64,000 bases of DNA from an uncultured Paracoccaceae bacterium (GTDB lineage Bacteria; Pseudomonadota; Alphaproteobacteria; Rhodobacterales; Rhodobacteraceae), in the NCBI GenBank assembly GCA_947502145.1, contig CANMYO010000002.1, forward strand, positions 434,001 through 498,000, given 5' to 3'. Of the stretch, positions 28,213 through 36,761 are shown one piece after another. Each line of letters opens with the position of its first letter. The stretch's first letter is position 1. Below the pieces are notes generated by a model. That model was not told the origin of the DNA. It made no database searches and worked only from the letters and a program-made list of their open reading frames with translations. A program made the position numbers and the translations under genes.

Positions 28213-29325
28213 TTAAGCACCTCTTGCATGATGGCGATAAAGCGAGTTGAGCGCGGCGAGAAAGGTGTCAGTCGGGATGTTCTTGCGAAAGAAATCCGAG
28301 ATGATCTCGCAAACGGCATCGACATACCCAAGAAACCAGGGTTCGCGCGGGCGGGTCCAGGCATTGTCGATTGTGCGATAACCGCCTTTGTAGAATCCTG
28401 ACAGCTCTGGATCGTCTTGGAATGATTGCCAAGTGTGACGGTTTGCCGGTTGCCCGTTGTTGGCCTGATATACGCCCGACTGCACCTCGGCAGAGGTTAT
28501 CCACTGCGCAAATGCGATCGCCTCTTCTGGGTGCGCAGTTTGCGCCGACACGCCAATCCCGGCACCACCGAGAATGGCGCGCGGCTGGGAGAAGCCTTCG
28601 CACAGGGGCATGTCAAAGTAAGTGACCTGATGTTTCCTGAAACCGCGCCGGACATAATTCACATAGCCGAACAGGCAGGGAGAGCAGGCGAAATCATCCA
28701 CATCCGACAAGGTTTCGAGCACCCGGATTGGGTTCATTTCGACCTGTTCTTCGGGTCCCAATTGATACAGGGCCCGCATGATGGAAAGCGCATAGTTTCC
28801 GTTTGCGTCACTGACAAAGCGCTCGTCATTGAACGGCATCGCCGCACCACCACGTCCAGCGACGAGGGTCATAAACATGTCAAAGGCATCAACAGGCAGA
28901 AGCGGTGTAAGGGGCCGGAAAGTCGCAGCGTCCGGACCAAGGAACTCTTCCCAACAGGCAGGGCGTTGTGCCAGCAAATCCGGCCGGCAAGCCGACATTT
29001 GGCATGCCGCATCAATTGCGTACGCCCAGCACTGTCCATCCCAAACGTAGCTTTCTGCTGAGCCACCAAGCGAAGCGGTTTCATCCGTTGGCGCTGGCAA
29101 CGGTAGCAACGCACCGGTTTCGGCGATTTGCCCCACGTGGGGGTGATCCAACACAATGAAATCATAAGACTTTGCCAAGTCTGCAATCGGTGCATCTGCA
29201 AAGGCCTGAAGGGATCTTTTGTCCCAGGAAATCGTTGCCCCGTTCTGACGCGCATAGGATTCTGACGCGGCTACGACCGGGTCGTATCCACGTGGGTGGT
29301 CCCATGTCATCCCTTGGAGAATCAT
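28213..29325 (-). CDS. Solute-binding-fold protein lacking a signal peptide
   Basis: A 370-residue protein with the general plan of family 1 extracellular solute-binding proteins (YDFIVLDHPHVGQIAETGAL near residue 60; EEAIAFAQWITSAEVQSG in the C-terminal lobe). It has no hydrophobic N-terminus from either ATG (29355 or 29325) and carries about ten cysteines, including ACSPC, so it is most likely cytoplasmic. ATG 29325 has AAGGCGG upstream. It is the first gene of the long catabolic operon and stands opposite CoA-transferase genes. An enzymatic, sensory or chaperone role is more likely than transport. The ligand is unknown. Confidence 0.8.
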   Translation of the reverse strand: MILQGMTWDHPRGYDPVVAASESYARQNGATISWDKRSLQAFADAPIADLAKSYDFIVLDHPHVGQIAETGALLPLPAPTDETASLGGSAESYVWDGQCWAYAIDAACQMSACRPDLLAQRPACWEEFLGPDAATFRPLTPLLPVDAFDMFMTLVAGRGGAAMPFNDERFVSDANGNYALSIMRALYQLGPEEQVEMNPIRVLETLSDVDDFACSPCLFGYVNYVRRGFRKHQVTYFDMPLCEGFSQPRAILGGAGIGVSAQTAHPEEAIAFAQWITSAEVQSGVYQANNGQPANRHTWQSFQDDPELSGFYKGGYRTIDNAWTRPREPWFLGYVDAVCEIISDFFRKNIPTDTFLAALNSLYRHHARGA

Positions 29326-29380
29326 TGATGCCGCCTTGCAATTTACTGAACGCAACTGTGGTCCAAATTGAATTCAGTTT

Positions 29381-29414
29381 GCAAGTATAAAAATAACTTT
29401 TAAATGTGCAAGCG
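29381..29414 (-). promoter_or_regulatory. Operator/promoter element of the long catabolic operon (shared motif)
   Basis: Plus-strand GCAAG half-sites at 29381 and 29408 flank an AT-rich core. The block 29395-29414 matches 18470-18489 at 17 of 20 positions. Read towards the gene, TTGCAC with ATACTT 17 bases on could serve as -35 and -10. It lies in the divergent region between the solute-binding-like gene and the hydratase gene, close to the IclR gene. Confidence 0.6.
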
Positions 29415-29574
29415 ACATGCTAGACCAGAAAGGCGGCATAATTTTTGAGGCGATCTTTTGCCTCATCGGGGCGCAACAAGAGGGGGACATCTGGATGCTT
29501 TTTGAGACTTTCAAGCCAGGTTCTTGCAGTTTGGGGTGCCACAAGTCAGGGCCTGTCACCAAAGCGGGGACACA

Positions 29575-30339
29575 ATGACCCAAACAGATGATGGTGACGT
29601 CCGGCTTGAGATTGAAGGCAATATCGGCGAGATCGTTTTGGATCGCCCGCGCAAACACAACGCGCTGACACCGCATATGTACAAACAGATTGCGGCATGC
29701 TGTGCAGCCGCAAATGATTCCCCCGACGTTCGCGTCGTCATTTTTCGCGGTGCGGGAGATCGTGCTTTCTGCGCCGGATCCGACATCAAGGCGCTGGAGG
29801 GATACGAGGATTTTTGGGCCTGGCGCAATCGGGCAGACTATATTCCGCCCATCCTTGATTTACGCAAACCAGCAATTGCCGCTGTCAAGGGATGGGCCCT
29901 TGGCGGTGGTTTGGAAATCGCTTTGGCGTGCGACCTCCGGGTTGTCGCCCGATCTGCGACATTTGCAGCGCCAGAAGTTCAATTGGGATGGAATGGCGCA
30001 GGCGGCGCGGCGCAGCACCTGACCCGCCTCTGTGGCTACGGTCAGGCAATGCGCTTGTTGTTGACCGGCGATCGGTTCAGTGCCCAAGAGGCTTCGGATC
30101 TTGGCATGGTGGAATGGTTGGTTGACGATGGCGAAGAGCTGGCGCGCGCGCGGCAGATCGCAGACCAGATTGCCGCGCATTCAAGTGTCGCGACACAGGC
30201 GGTCAAGTCTGCGGTGCGCGGCGCAATGGATTTGACTGTCTCTCAGGGATTGCGGCACGAGAACGAGCTGATGTCACTTTGCTTTGCAAAGGTTGAACAG
30301 GCTAAGCTGCGCGCATCACTGGATGGAGAGATCGAGTAA
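29575..30339 (+). CDS. Enoyl-CoA hydratase/isomerase family protein
   Basis: A 254-residue crotonase-fold enzyme acting on CoA thioesters. Both acidic residues used by hydratases are present: Glu in GGGLEIALACD and Glu in APEVQLGW. The oxyanion-hole region DRAFCAGSDIKALEG is typical. The ATG at 29575 is chosen since the residues before it (from 29524) do not belong to the family. The stop overlaps the iclR start (TAATG). With the adjacent CoA-transferases it implies that a carboxylate intermediate is handled as a CoA thioester, and dehydration or hydration is the expected step. Confidence 0.9.
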   Translation: MTQTDDGDVRLEIEGNIGEIVLDRPRKHNALTPHMYKQIAACCAAANDSPDVRVVIFRGAGDRAFCAGSDIKALEGYEDFWAWRNRADYIPPILDLRKPAIAAVKGWALGGGLEIALACDLRVVARSATFAAPEVQLGWNGAGGAAQHLTRLCGYGQAMRLLLTGDRFSAQEASDLGMVEWLVDDGEELARARQIADQIAAHSSVATQAVKSAVRGAMDLTVSQGLRHENELMSLCFAKVEQAKLRASLDGEIE

Positions 30340-31145
30340 TGCGGCAGGACAAGGTTGACACACAATTGGACAGGAAATCAAAAACGGCCGTCCCAGCGGT
30401 CGAAAAAGCGCTGGACGTGCTGGAACTGCTCGCAGGGTCGCCGGATGGGCTGACCATGAACGAAATTGTCGATGCGCTTGGTCGCACGATGGGAGAGCTT
30501 TACCGTGTGGTCGTTTTTCTGGCCGACCGGGGCTACCTGCAGCAGAATGTCGAAACAAGCCGCTACGCGTTGACGCTCAAACTGTTTGAATTATCACACA
30601 CGCACGATCCAACTGAGCGGTTGATCGCCGCCGGTCTGCCGATGTTGGAACGGATCGCCGCCGGCACGCGGCAATCTTGCCATCTGGGTGTACTGAATCG
30701 CACAAATGTGCTGGTTCTGGCTTCGGTGCAAAGCCCATTACCGGCAGGGTATTCTGTCCGTACTGGTGCCCTGTTTCCGGTGGAACAGACAAGTTCAGGG
30801 CACGTGATCTTGGCTTTTTCGTCAGCGGAAACGCAGAAACGTTATATCGGACGTCTGCCAAAGGGTGACAGGGATGCGACAAAGGCCCGGCTTGAGCGCA
30901 TTCGTCTGAATGGATTTGAAGATACGCCAAGTACGATGATCTATGGCGTGCGTAACCTGTGCGTTCCGGTTCTTGATACGCGCGGGGTCACAGCGGCCAT
31001 TACGTCGGGGTTTATTGAGCAACACGATGTGGCGGCCTCTGCTGACGCGGTTCTGGCGACCATCCGCCTGACTGCGCTTGAACTTTCGCGATCACTTGGC
31101 TTTCGGCCTGAAACCAGCCCGTTCGAAGCCGCTCTATCACTTTGA
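30339..31145 (+). CDS. IclR family transcriptional regulator
   Basis: A 268-residue regulator with an N-terminal winged helix (about 20-85: AVEKALDVLELLAGSPDGLT, then EIVDALGRTMGELYRVVVFL) and a C-terminal IclR effector domain (about 100-260). IclR proteins control catabolic operons in response to pathway metabolites. It is co-transcribed with the hydratase and CoA-transferase genes and lies about 1 kb from the shared operator at 29381-29414, so it is the most economical candidate for control of both divergent arms and of system A. Direct binding is inferred. Confidence 0.92.
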   Translation: MRQDKVDTQLDRKSKTAVPAVEKALDVLELLAGSPDGLTMNEIVDALGRTMGELYRVVVFLADRGYLQQNVETSRYALTLKLFELSHTHDPTERLIAAGLPMLERIAAGTRQSCHLGVLNRTNVLVLASVQSPLPAGYSVRTGALFPVEQTSSGHVILAFSSAETQKRYIGRLPKGDRDATKARLERIRLNGFEDTPSTMIYGVRNLCVPVLDTRGVTAAITSGFIEQHDVAASADAVLATIRLTALELSRSLGFRPETSPFEAALSL

Positions 31146-31160
31146 GGACAAGACCAACAC

Positions 31161-32315
31161 ATGACCGATGCTGCCATTGACCTGCCACTAAAGGGCCTGC
31201 GCGTTCTCGACTTTGCCCAATTTCTTGCCGGACCGGTTGCTGCGCTGCGGCTGTGTGATCTTGGGGCAGAAGTTATCAAGATTGAACGTCCCCAAGGGGG
31301 CGATTTGTGTCGGGCCATGGTTGTGAACGATCAGCGGCTGGATGGTGATAGCCTTGTGTTTCACACTTTTAACCGCGGCAAGAAGAGTGTCGCAGCCGAT
31401 CTTAAGAACCCTGATGATCTGGCGGCCGTGCGCCGCCTGATTCAGACTGCAGATGTCATGATTCACAACTTTCGCCCAGGCGTGATGGAACGGATTGGCT
31501 TGGGCTATGCGGATGTATCGGCCTTGAACCCGCGGATTGTCTATGGTGCCGTGTCTGGATATGGCACAAATGGGCCGTGGCGGGACAAGCCGGGGCAGGA
31601 CCTGTTGGTGCAGTCGCTGTCCGGGATTGGTTGGCTTAGCGGGGATGCAGACGACGGTCCCGTTCCGACGGGATACGCGGCACTCGACGTGGCGACCGCC
31701 GGAAATCTTGTGCAGGGTATATTGGCCTGTCTCTTACGGCGTGCTGTTAGCAACAAGGGCGGGCTTGTTGAGGTCGACCTTCTGTCTGCCGCAATTGATA
31801 TGACATTTGAGCAGTTCACGTGTTTCCTGAATGACAAGGAAACCCAACCAGTTCGTCACAAGTCCGGCAATGCCAATCCTTATCAACCGGCACCATATGG
31901 AATTTACAAAACCGTCGACGGCTATCTGGCCTTTGCCATGACACCATTGGCAAAGGTTGCCGACCTGCTGGGGGCACCCGAAATAGCGGCGTTTGGTCAG
32001 GAGGGGGCGTTCTCGCATCTGAATGAGATCAAATCCCTAATCGCCGAAATTTTTGAAAAACGGTCCACGCAGCATTGGCTGGATTTGCTGGAGCCCGCGG
32101 GCATTTGGTGCGCGCCTTGCCTTGACTGGCCGGGGTTTGTCGCAACCGAGGGGTTTAGGGCGCTTGATCCGGTTCAGACAATACGTTCAGAACAGGGGAC
32201 AGAAGCAAAGACAACGGCCTGCCCGATCCGCATTGACGGCGCGATGCTGAAATCCGGCAAAGGCGCACCCGCATTGGGGGCCCATACCGACGAACTGATC
32301 GCTGAGAAAGTGTAG
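31161..32315 (+). CDS. Type III CoA-transferase (CaiB/BaiF family), first of pair
   Basis: A 384-residue family III CoA-transferase. Conserved elements: LRVLDFAQFLAGPVA at the N-terminus, GAEVIKIERPQGGD, FNRGKKS, NFRPGVMERIGLGY, and SGYGTNGPWRDKPGQD, where the final Asp is the expected acyl-anhydride nucleophile. It moves CoA between carboxylic acids, usually from succinyl-CoA or a product thioester. It lies 15 bases after iclR and three bases before its paralogue, so a heterodimer is likely. Confidence 0.92.
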   Translation: MTDAAIDLPLKGLRVLDFAQFLAGPVAALRLCDLGAEVIKIERPQGGDLCRAMVVNDQRLDGDSLVFHTFNRGKKSVAADLKNPDDLAAVRRLIQTADVMIHNFRPGVMERIGLGYADVSALNPRIVYGAVSGYGTNGPWRDKPGQDLLVQSLSGIGWLSGDADDGPVPTGYAALDVATAGNLVQGILACLLRRAVSNKGGLVEVDLLSAAIDMTFEQFTCFLNDKETQPVRHKSGNANPYQPAPYGIYKTVDGYLAFAMTPLAKVADLLGAPEIAAFGQEGAFSHLNEIKSLIAEIFEKRSTQHWLDLLEPAGIWCAPCLDWPGFVATEGFRALDPVQTIRSEQGTEAKTTACPIRIDGAMLKSGKGAPALGAHTDELIAEKV

Positions 32316-32318
32316 CGG

Positions 32319-33455
32319 ATGTCGGCGCCGCTCGATGGGATCCTGGTCGTCGATTTCAGTCAGTTTTTGTCAGGACCATATGCGTCACTTCAACTGATGG
32401 ATCTGGGGGCACGGGTCATCAAGGTTGAGAACCCGAATGGTGGCGACCTTTGCCGCAAACATTATGTGAGCGAAACGCAGATTGATGGAGATTCGACCAT
32501 CTTTCACGCGATCAATCGTGGCAAGCAAAGCATTGCGCTGGACCTCAAGGCAGAGGTCGATTTGGCAAAGGCGCGCCGGTTGATCGCGAAGGCGGACATC
32601 GTGATACAAAACTTCCGCCCCGGCGTAGTGGAGCGGCTGGGGCTCGCCTATGAGTCTGCCAAAAAGATCAGACCTGACATTATTTACGGGTCAATTTCCG
32701 GATACGGGGAAATGGGAGACTGGTCTGAAGCGCCGGGCCAAGACCTGCTTGCGCAAGCGCGGTCAGGCGTGATGTGGCTAAGTGGGAATGCAGGCAATGG
32801 CCCAGTTCCTATCGGGATTCCGATTGCAGACATCACCGCAGGTGCCAATCTCGCGCAGGGCATCTTGGGTGCATTGTTTCATCACGCCCGAACAGGGCAG
32901 GGAACTTTCGTGCAAACCAGCCTGCTGGAAGCCCTGATTGATCTCCAGTTTGAGTTCCTGACCACCTACTGCAACAACGGCGCCACGCCGCCACAGCGGT
33001 TGGAACGTGGATCGGCGCATGGGTATCTTGCTTCGCCATATGGCGTCTATAGGACGCAAGAGGGGCACCTCGCGCTGGCTATGACCCCACTTCCCAAGCT
33101 GGCGCAGGCATTGGATGCGCCAACTATGTTTGATGGTTTTGAGGGGACGTTGGCATCATTTCATTCACGCGACGCATTGTTTCGTATCATTGAGGCCAGG
33201 TTAAGGTCCCGGCCAGCTGCCGATTGGGACCGGGCACTTGGTGCCGCGGGAATTTGGTGTGCCAAGGTGCTCGACTGGCCCGAAGTTCTTGCCTCTGATG
33301 CGGTTCAATCACTGGACATGCGCGCGCGCGTTGCCGGCGAATTTGAGGTGTTCCGTTCTCCGATCAGAATGAATGGACGCCGACCTGACGCGCATAGCAT
33401 CGCGCCACGCTTGAACGCGCAGGCGGAAGATATCTGCCGCGAGTTTGACTTGTAG
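32319..33455 (+). CDS. Type III CoA-transferase (CaiB/BaiF family), second of pair
   Basis: A 378-residue paralogue of the preceding protein with the same motif series (ILVVDFSQFLSGPYA, GARVIKVENPNGGD, INRGKQS, NFRPGVVERLGLAY, EAPGQDLLAQARSG). The nucleophilic Asp is retained, so both copies could be active. Similar adjacent pairs form heteromeric enzymes such as succinyl-CoA:benzylsuccinate and succinyl-CoA:malate CoA-transferases. Which acid is activated here is unknown. Confidence 0.92.
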   Translation: MSAPLDGILVVDFSQFLSGPYASLQLMDLGARVIKVENPNGGDLCRKHYVSETQIDGDSTIFHAINRGKQSIALDLKAEVDLAKARRLIAKADIVIQNFRPGVVERLGLAYESAKKIRPDIIYGSISGYGEMGDWSEAPGQDLLAQARSGVMWLSGNAGNGPVPIGIPIADITAGANLAQGILGALFHHARTGQGTFVQTSLLEALIDLQFEFLTTYCNNGATPPQRLERGSAHGYLASPYGVYRTQEGHLALAMTPLPKLAQALDAPTMFDGFEGTLASFHSRDALFRIIEARLRSRPAADWDRALGAAGIWCAKVLDWPEVLASDAVQSLDMRARVAGEFEVFRSPIRMNGRRPDAHSIAPRLNAQAEDICREFDL

Positions 33456-33548
33456 CGCGGGCATTTAGGGGGCGACCATGCGCCGGCATGTTGCAGGGTC
33501 CATGGCACCCCTGCCGCCGATCTTTGCCTTACTTCACCGCAAGAGACG

Positions 33549-34138
33549 GTGGAGCATCCAGTGCGGGATCTTTTCAATCTTGAGCAAATCCCATCGACCG
33601 TGTCGCAACGGCGGCGAGGCGGGATTTGGTCGAGGATTGCGCGGCGCAATTGGCCGTTCAAGTTGCCGGAGTTCATGAATGACGCAGAGTTTGCTTCGGA
33701 TCTTGAGCTTTTCGGGCCGCTGCTTGCGCAAAATGCATTCCTACATACCATGGACCGTCCGCTCGCACGGGTGAACGTCATGGCCTACGGTGAGGGACAG
33801 GCGCTGAACTGGCATTTCGACCGGTCGGAATTTACCACGACGTTGCAGCTGGAGCAGCCCGATGCGGGTTGGTGAATTGAATATGACCAGGACTTGCGCA
33901 GCGAAAGTGACCCGAAGTGTGATTGCGTCGCGGATTTGGTCGCCGGGCGTCGAAAACCAATCAGTATGGACTTTACGCACGGAACACTGAACGCTTTTCC
34001 GGGGTAAGAAGCGCGGACTGGGTGACGCCTGTGCAGGGCAAGAAGGATCGATGCATCGCGGTATTTTCATATTATGATCGCCTAGGTGTCGCATTCAGTG
34101 AAAATGGGCGAATTGGCTTCTACGGGCGTCATGCTTGA
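33549..34138 (+). pseudogene. Decayed 2-oxoglutarate/Fe(II) oxygenase (HalD/BesD-like)
   Basis: Remains of a roughly 195-residue 2OG-Fe(II) oxygenase. Frame 1 from a GTG at 33549 gives NVMAYGEGQALNWHFDRSEF, then a TGA at 33873-33875. The same frame continues IEYDQDLRSESDPKCDC and ends at TAA 34005. Homology resumes in another frame (ADWVTPVQGKKDRCIAVFSY, ending FYGRHA at 34138). So one nonsense codon and one frameshift separate the parts. The HFD iron triad half is intact, with the Asp of hydroxylases rather than the Gly of halogenases. It probably once belonged to the adjacent catabolic cluster. Confidence 0.75.
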
Positions 34139-34170
34139 CGAACGTTGAGAATGTCGTGGAGGTGGCCCAT

Positions 34171-34184
34171 GGCGGCAAGCCGCC
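34171..34184 (-). terminator. Weak hairpin after the Tad operon
   Basis: GGCGG-CAAG-CCGCC forms a compact five-pair hairpin about 15 bases after the cpaA stop. Only short T-rich sequence is nearby, so efficiency as a terminator is doubtful. Confidence 0.35.
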
Positions 34185-34198
34185 GTTGATTTGGTGGC

Positions 34199-34669
34199 CT
34201 AACCAGTCAGGCTTTGCAGTAGCCAGGCATGGGCAATGCCTGAAAATGCGATTGAGATTCCCATGGGGAATTGTCCGGCCGCCTGCATAGAAACCCAGTG
34301 CCCGGATCCCGCGATTTGGATCCGTCTCAGGATCAGGATTGCGATGATCCCAAGGGCCATGGAAAACGAAAAGACATAGCCATAAAGGGCAATCGACTGC
34401 GGCGGGATAAACAACATCAATGCGGCCAGCATCTTGACGTCGCCGCCACCAAGCAGGCGCAGTGCAAACAGGCCAAATCCGATCAGAAATACGACGGTGG
34501 CGGCCAAAAGGCGCATGCCCACATCCGCAAGCGGGAGAAATGGCGCGGTAAAGGCGAAAAGAACAAGCGCGGTGTAGACCAGCGGATTGGGAATACGCAT
34601 GTAGCGCAAGTCGCAATAGCCAACCGCGATAAGGACCGGCGTTAGCAGGAAAAGCGGCAGCAATGACAT
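34199..34669 (-). CDS. cpaA: Flp prepilin peptidase CpaA/TadV
   Basis: A 156-residue inner-membrane aspartic prepilin peptidase. The two catalytic aspartates are in YCDLRYMRIPN and GGGDVKMLAA, and about five transmembrane segments are present. It cleaves the Flp prepilin and the TadE/TadF-type pseudopilins after their Gly-x-x-x-x-Glu sites. It is the distal gene of the Tad locus, one base after the LuxR-type gene. The missing N-terminal methylase domain is normal for this subfamily. Confidence 0.9.
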   Translation of the reverse strand: MSLLPLFLLTPVLIAVGYCDLRYMRIPNPLVYTALVLFAFTAPFLPLADVGMRLLAATVVFLIGFGLFALRLLGGGDVKMLAALMLFIPPQSIALYGYVFSFSMALGIIAILILRRIQIAGSGHWVSMQAAGQFPMGISIAFSGIAHAWLLQSLTG

Positions 34670-34670
34670 T

Positions 34671-35513
34671 CTACATCGCCAGCGATTGATGGTTCGCTGC
34701 CCCCCCGGGTCGCGGGGCCAAAAGTTGGAACATCAGTTCAGCCTGATTGGCGGTTTCGGTTTTGGAATAGATGTTGCGCAAATGGGTGCGAAGGGTCGAT
34801 TTTGAAATGCTCAGCTCGTCCAGCAGCGCCGTCTTAGACAATCCCCGGGTTAGTAGCACACAGACCCGGTATTCCGCCCGGCTGAGTTTGCAGCGGTTTT
34901 CAAGGTCAAGGATCGGTGTGTCCGCCCGGAGTTTTGTATGAATGCAGGCGGATTCGAGCAAGCTATCAAGAAACAATCCAGGTTGACGTCTTTCCCAAGC
35001 CCTCACGATTGTACCGACAAAACAATTCAGCAAGGCCTGAGCTTGTGGGTCCAACGGTGCGGCAAAATGCAGTTCCAGGAGGTCCGTGCCGCGCGCTGTT
35101 TGTGCCAGCGGGATAACGGTCAAATCTTTCAAACCACGCTGGTTTTGAAACCTTGTCAGGGCAGGGTCCTGATCGTCATCCATCGTAGTTGATTGCCAGA
35201 TGGTGGCGGGCTTGGCCAATGCCAGATACTCGCCCATGACGGCGGCACCATATGACCGTTTGAGGGCAGGCGCGCCAACGTTCCGACCCCGATAATCGAC
35301 ACAAATTGCGCGACCGGGCTTGCCGCTTTCCGGACGCAACCGGACGATCGCAGCTGCATCCGCACACATCGCCTTGCAAAGCGCAAGCAACCCGCCGTTA
35401 AACGTATCTTTGCCTTGTAGGGTTTCACACCATACTGCGATAGCTTCGACGAGTCCCAACTCTTCGGATTGCAGCGAATGACCCAATTGGGCCGGATTAA
35501 ACACTTGTCCCAT
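34671..35513 (-). CDS. LuxR-type transcriptional regulator
   Basis: A 280-residue protein with a C-terminal LuxR helix-turn-helix (about 205-270: LSRAEYRVCVLLTRGLSKTA, then SISKSTLRTHLRNIYSKTET). The N-terminal 200 residues do not match an autoinducer-binding or receiver domain by eye and may be a GAF-like sensor. It lies between tadC and cpaA in the pilus locus with its own 228-base upstream space, so it may control pilus genes. The effector is unknown. Confidence 0.85.
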   Translation of the reverse strand: MGQVFNPAQLGHSLQSEELGLVEAIAVWCETLQGKDTFNGGLLALCKAMCADAAAIVRLRPESGKPGRAICVDYRGRNVGAPALKRSYGAAVMGEYLALAKPATIWQSTTMDDDQDPALTRFQNQRGLKDLTVIPLAQTARGTDLLELHFAAPLDPQAQALLNCFVGTIVRAWERRQPGLFLDSLLESACIHTKLRADTPILDLENRCKLSRAEYRVCVLLTRGLSKTALLDELSISKSTLRTHLRNIYSKTETANQAELMFQLLAPRPGGAANHQSLAM

Positions 35514-35741
35514 TTACCATCCCCCAAAGCTGCCCCCACAGCTTTGCCAACAATTTGCCGATAAATATTCGCTCGGCTCACTCTTCAACGTGATCAGTGT
35601 GCGCGTTGGGAACGATTTCTGTCAATAAAATGGCAGGTTTAAGGCTAACGGAGCAAATTTTGCAACCAGAGCGGGAAAACATGCGCGACCTGTTGATGGA
35701 TTTAGGGGGAATGTCGCAACAGTCGCCTCATTCCTGACACA

Positions 35742-36746
35742 TTAGGAACCGGCCATCAGGCGAACGTAGCGAATCAAAACAGGGCCAATTGTGGTTAGAA
35801 CCAACGCAGGCAACATCAGGGATGCGAGAACGGCGGACATCTTGACGGGCAATTTGTTCGCCATTTCCTGCGCTTTCAGCTCTCTGTATTTACGCATCTC
35901 TGCAGCATAGGTGGTCAGCGCATCGGCCATCGGTGTCCCGAACTGTATCGTCTGGTTCACAACATTGGCAAAAGAACGAACCTGTTCGACACCCGTGCGT
36001 TGCGCCATGTCCATAAGGGCAACCTCACGGGGGCGACCAGCCTGGACCTGGTGTTGCACGCTCAGAAACTCGAATGCGAGCTCTGGTGCGGTGTTGACCA
36101 TTTCGTTGCCGACCCGGGTCATTGCAGCATCAAAGCCCAAGCCCGCTTCAACGGAGACCTGCAACAGATCCAGTGCGTTGGGGAAGTTTTCAGAGATGCG
36201 CAACTGGCGTTCGTTCAAGCGACTGCGCAGCCATAGTGCTGGCAGATAGTAACCTGCAGCAATCAAGATCGAGAGACCTTGAAAGATCTGCAAGTTACCG
36301 AGCGTGCCAATTCGTTCGTTCAGATCAAAGGGCAGGGTGAGGCCAGGCACCTTTGCGCTGACCACAAGAGCCAGCAAGAGCGCGGGCAGGAGGATGCCGA
36401 AGGATACACGAACGAGCATGTAGATCTGAAGGGCGCGGGGGCCATGAAAACCCGCCTGTTCCAGCTTTAGCTTGAGCGCATTTCGCTCGTCCGAGGTTGC
36501 TGGCAGCAGCGTCTTGAGAATACCCTTGGTCGTTTCCACGTCATGTTTCAGCAGACCTCGGTCTCTGCGGGCCGCACGTCTGGCCGGGTTACCTGCGGCA
36601 ATGCGAATGGCGGCGGGGTCCTTTTCGAACACCACCTGGCTGATCCCAAAAACGGTGGCGATGGCGCCCAGTGCAATCCCAATCAGAACAATCATCTCGG
36701 GCGTGACATTCAACCGGGTTGCAAGTGTTTCAACAAGATCAATCAT
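35742..36746 (-). CDS. tadC: Tad pilus inner-membrane protein TadC
   Basis: A 334-residue type II secretion F-domain protein. The core motif VEAGLGFDAAMTRVGNEM and the C-terminal hydrophobic segments match TadC. It pairs with TadB as the platform protein on which the TadA ATPase acts. The 228 bases upstream of the LuxR gene and 15 bases after tadB show that it ends the main structural part of the operon. Confidence 0.93.
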   Translation of the reverse strand: MIDLVETLATRLNVTPEMIVLIGIALGAIATVFGISQVVFEKDPAAIRIAAGNPARRAARRDRGLLKHDVETTKGILKTLLPATSDERNALKLKLEQAGFHGPRALQIYMLVRVSFGILLPALLLALVVSAKVPGLTLPFDLNERIGTLGNLQIFQGLSILIAAGYYLPALWLRSRLNERQLRISENFPNALDLLQVSVEAGLGFDAAMTRVGNEMVNTAPELAFEFLSVQHQVQAGRPREVALMDMAQRTGVEQVRSFANVVNQTIQFGTPMADALTTYAAEMRKYRELKAQEMANKLPVKMSAVLASLMLPALVLTTIGPVLIRYVRLMAGS

Positions 36747-36761
36747 TGGAGGTTCCCTTTG

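Noticed and set aside
28426-29061. Plus-strand frame opposite the solute-binding-like gene
   Set aside because: Shadow frame of the minus-strand gene in a divergent operon with clear protein homology on the other strand.
33549-34138. Two separate small genes instead of one oxygenase
   Set aside because: The fragments match successive parts of the same fold in the right order, so a broken gene is simpler.
13897-34198. Genomic island with attachment repeats at tRNA-Arg
   Set aside because: No integrase, no direct repeat of the tRNA 3' end near the distal boundary and no mobility gene.
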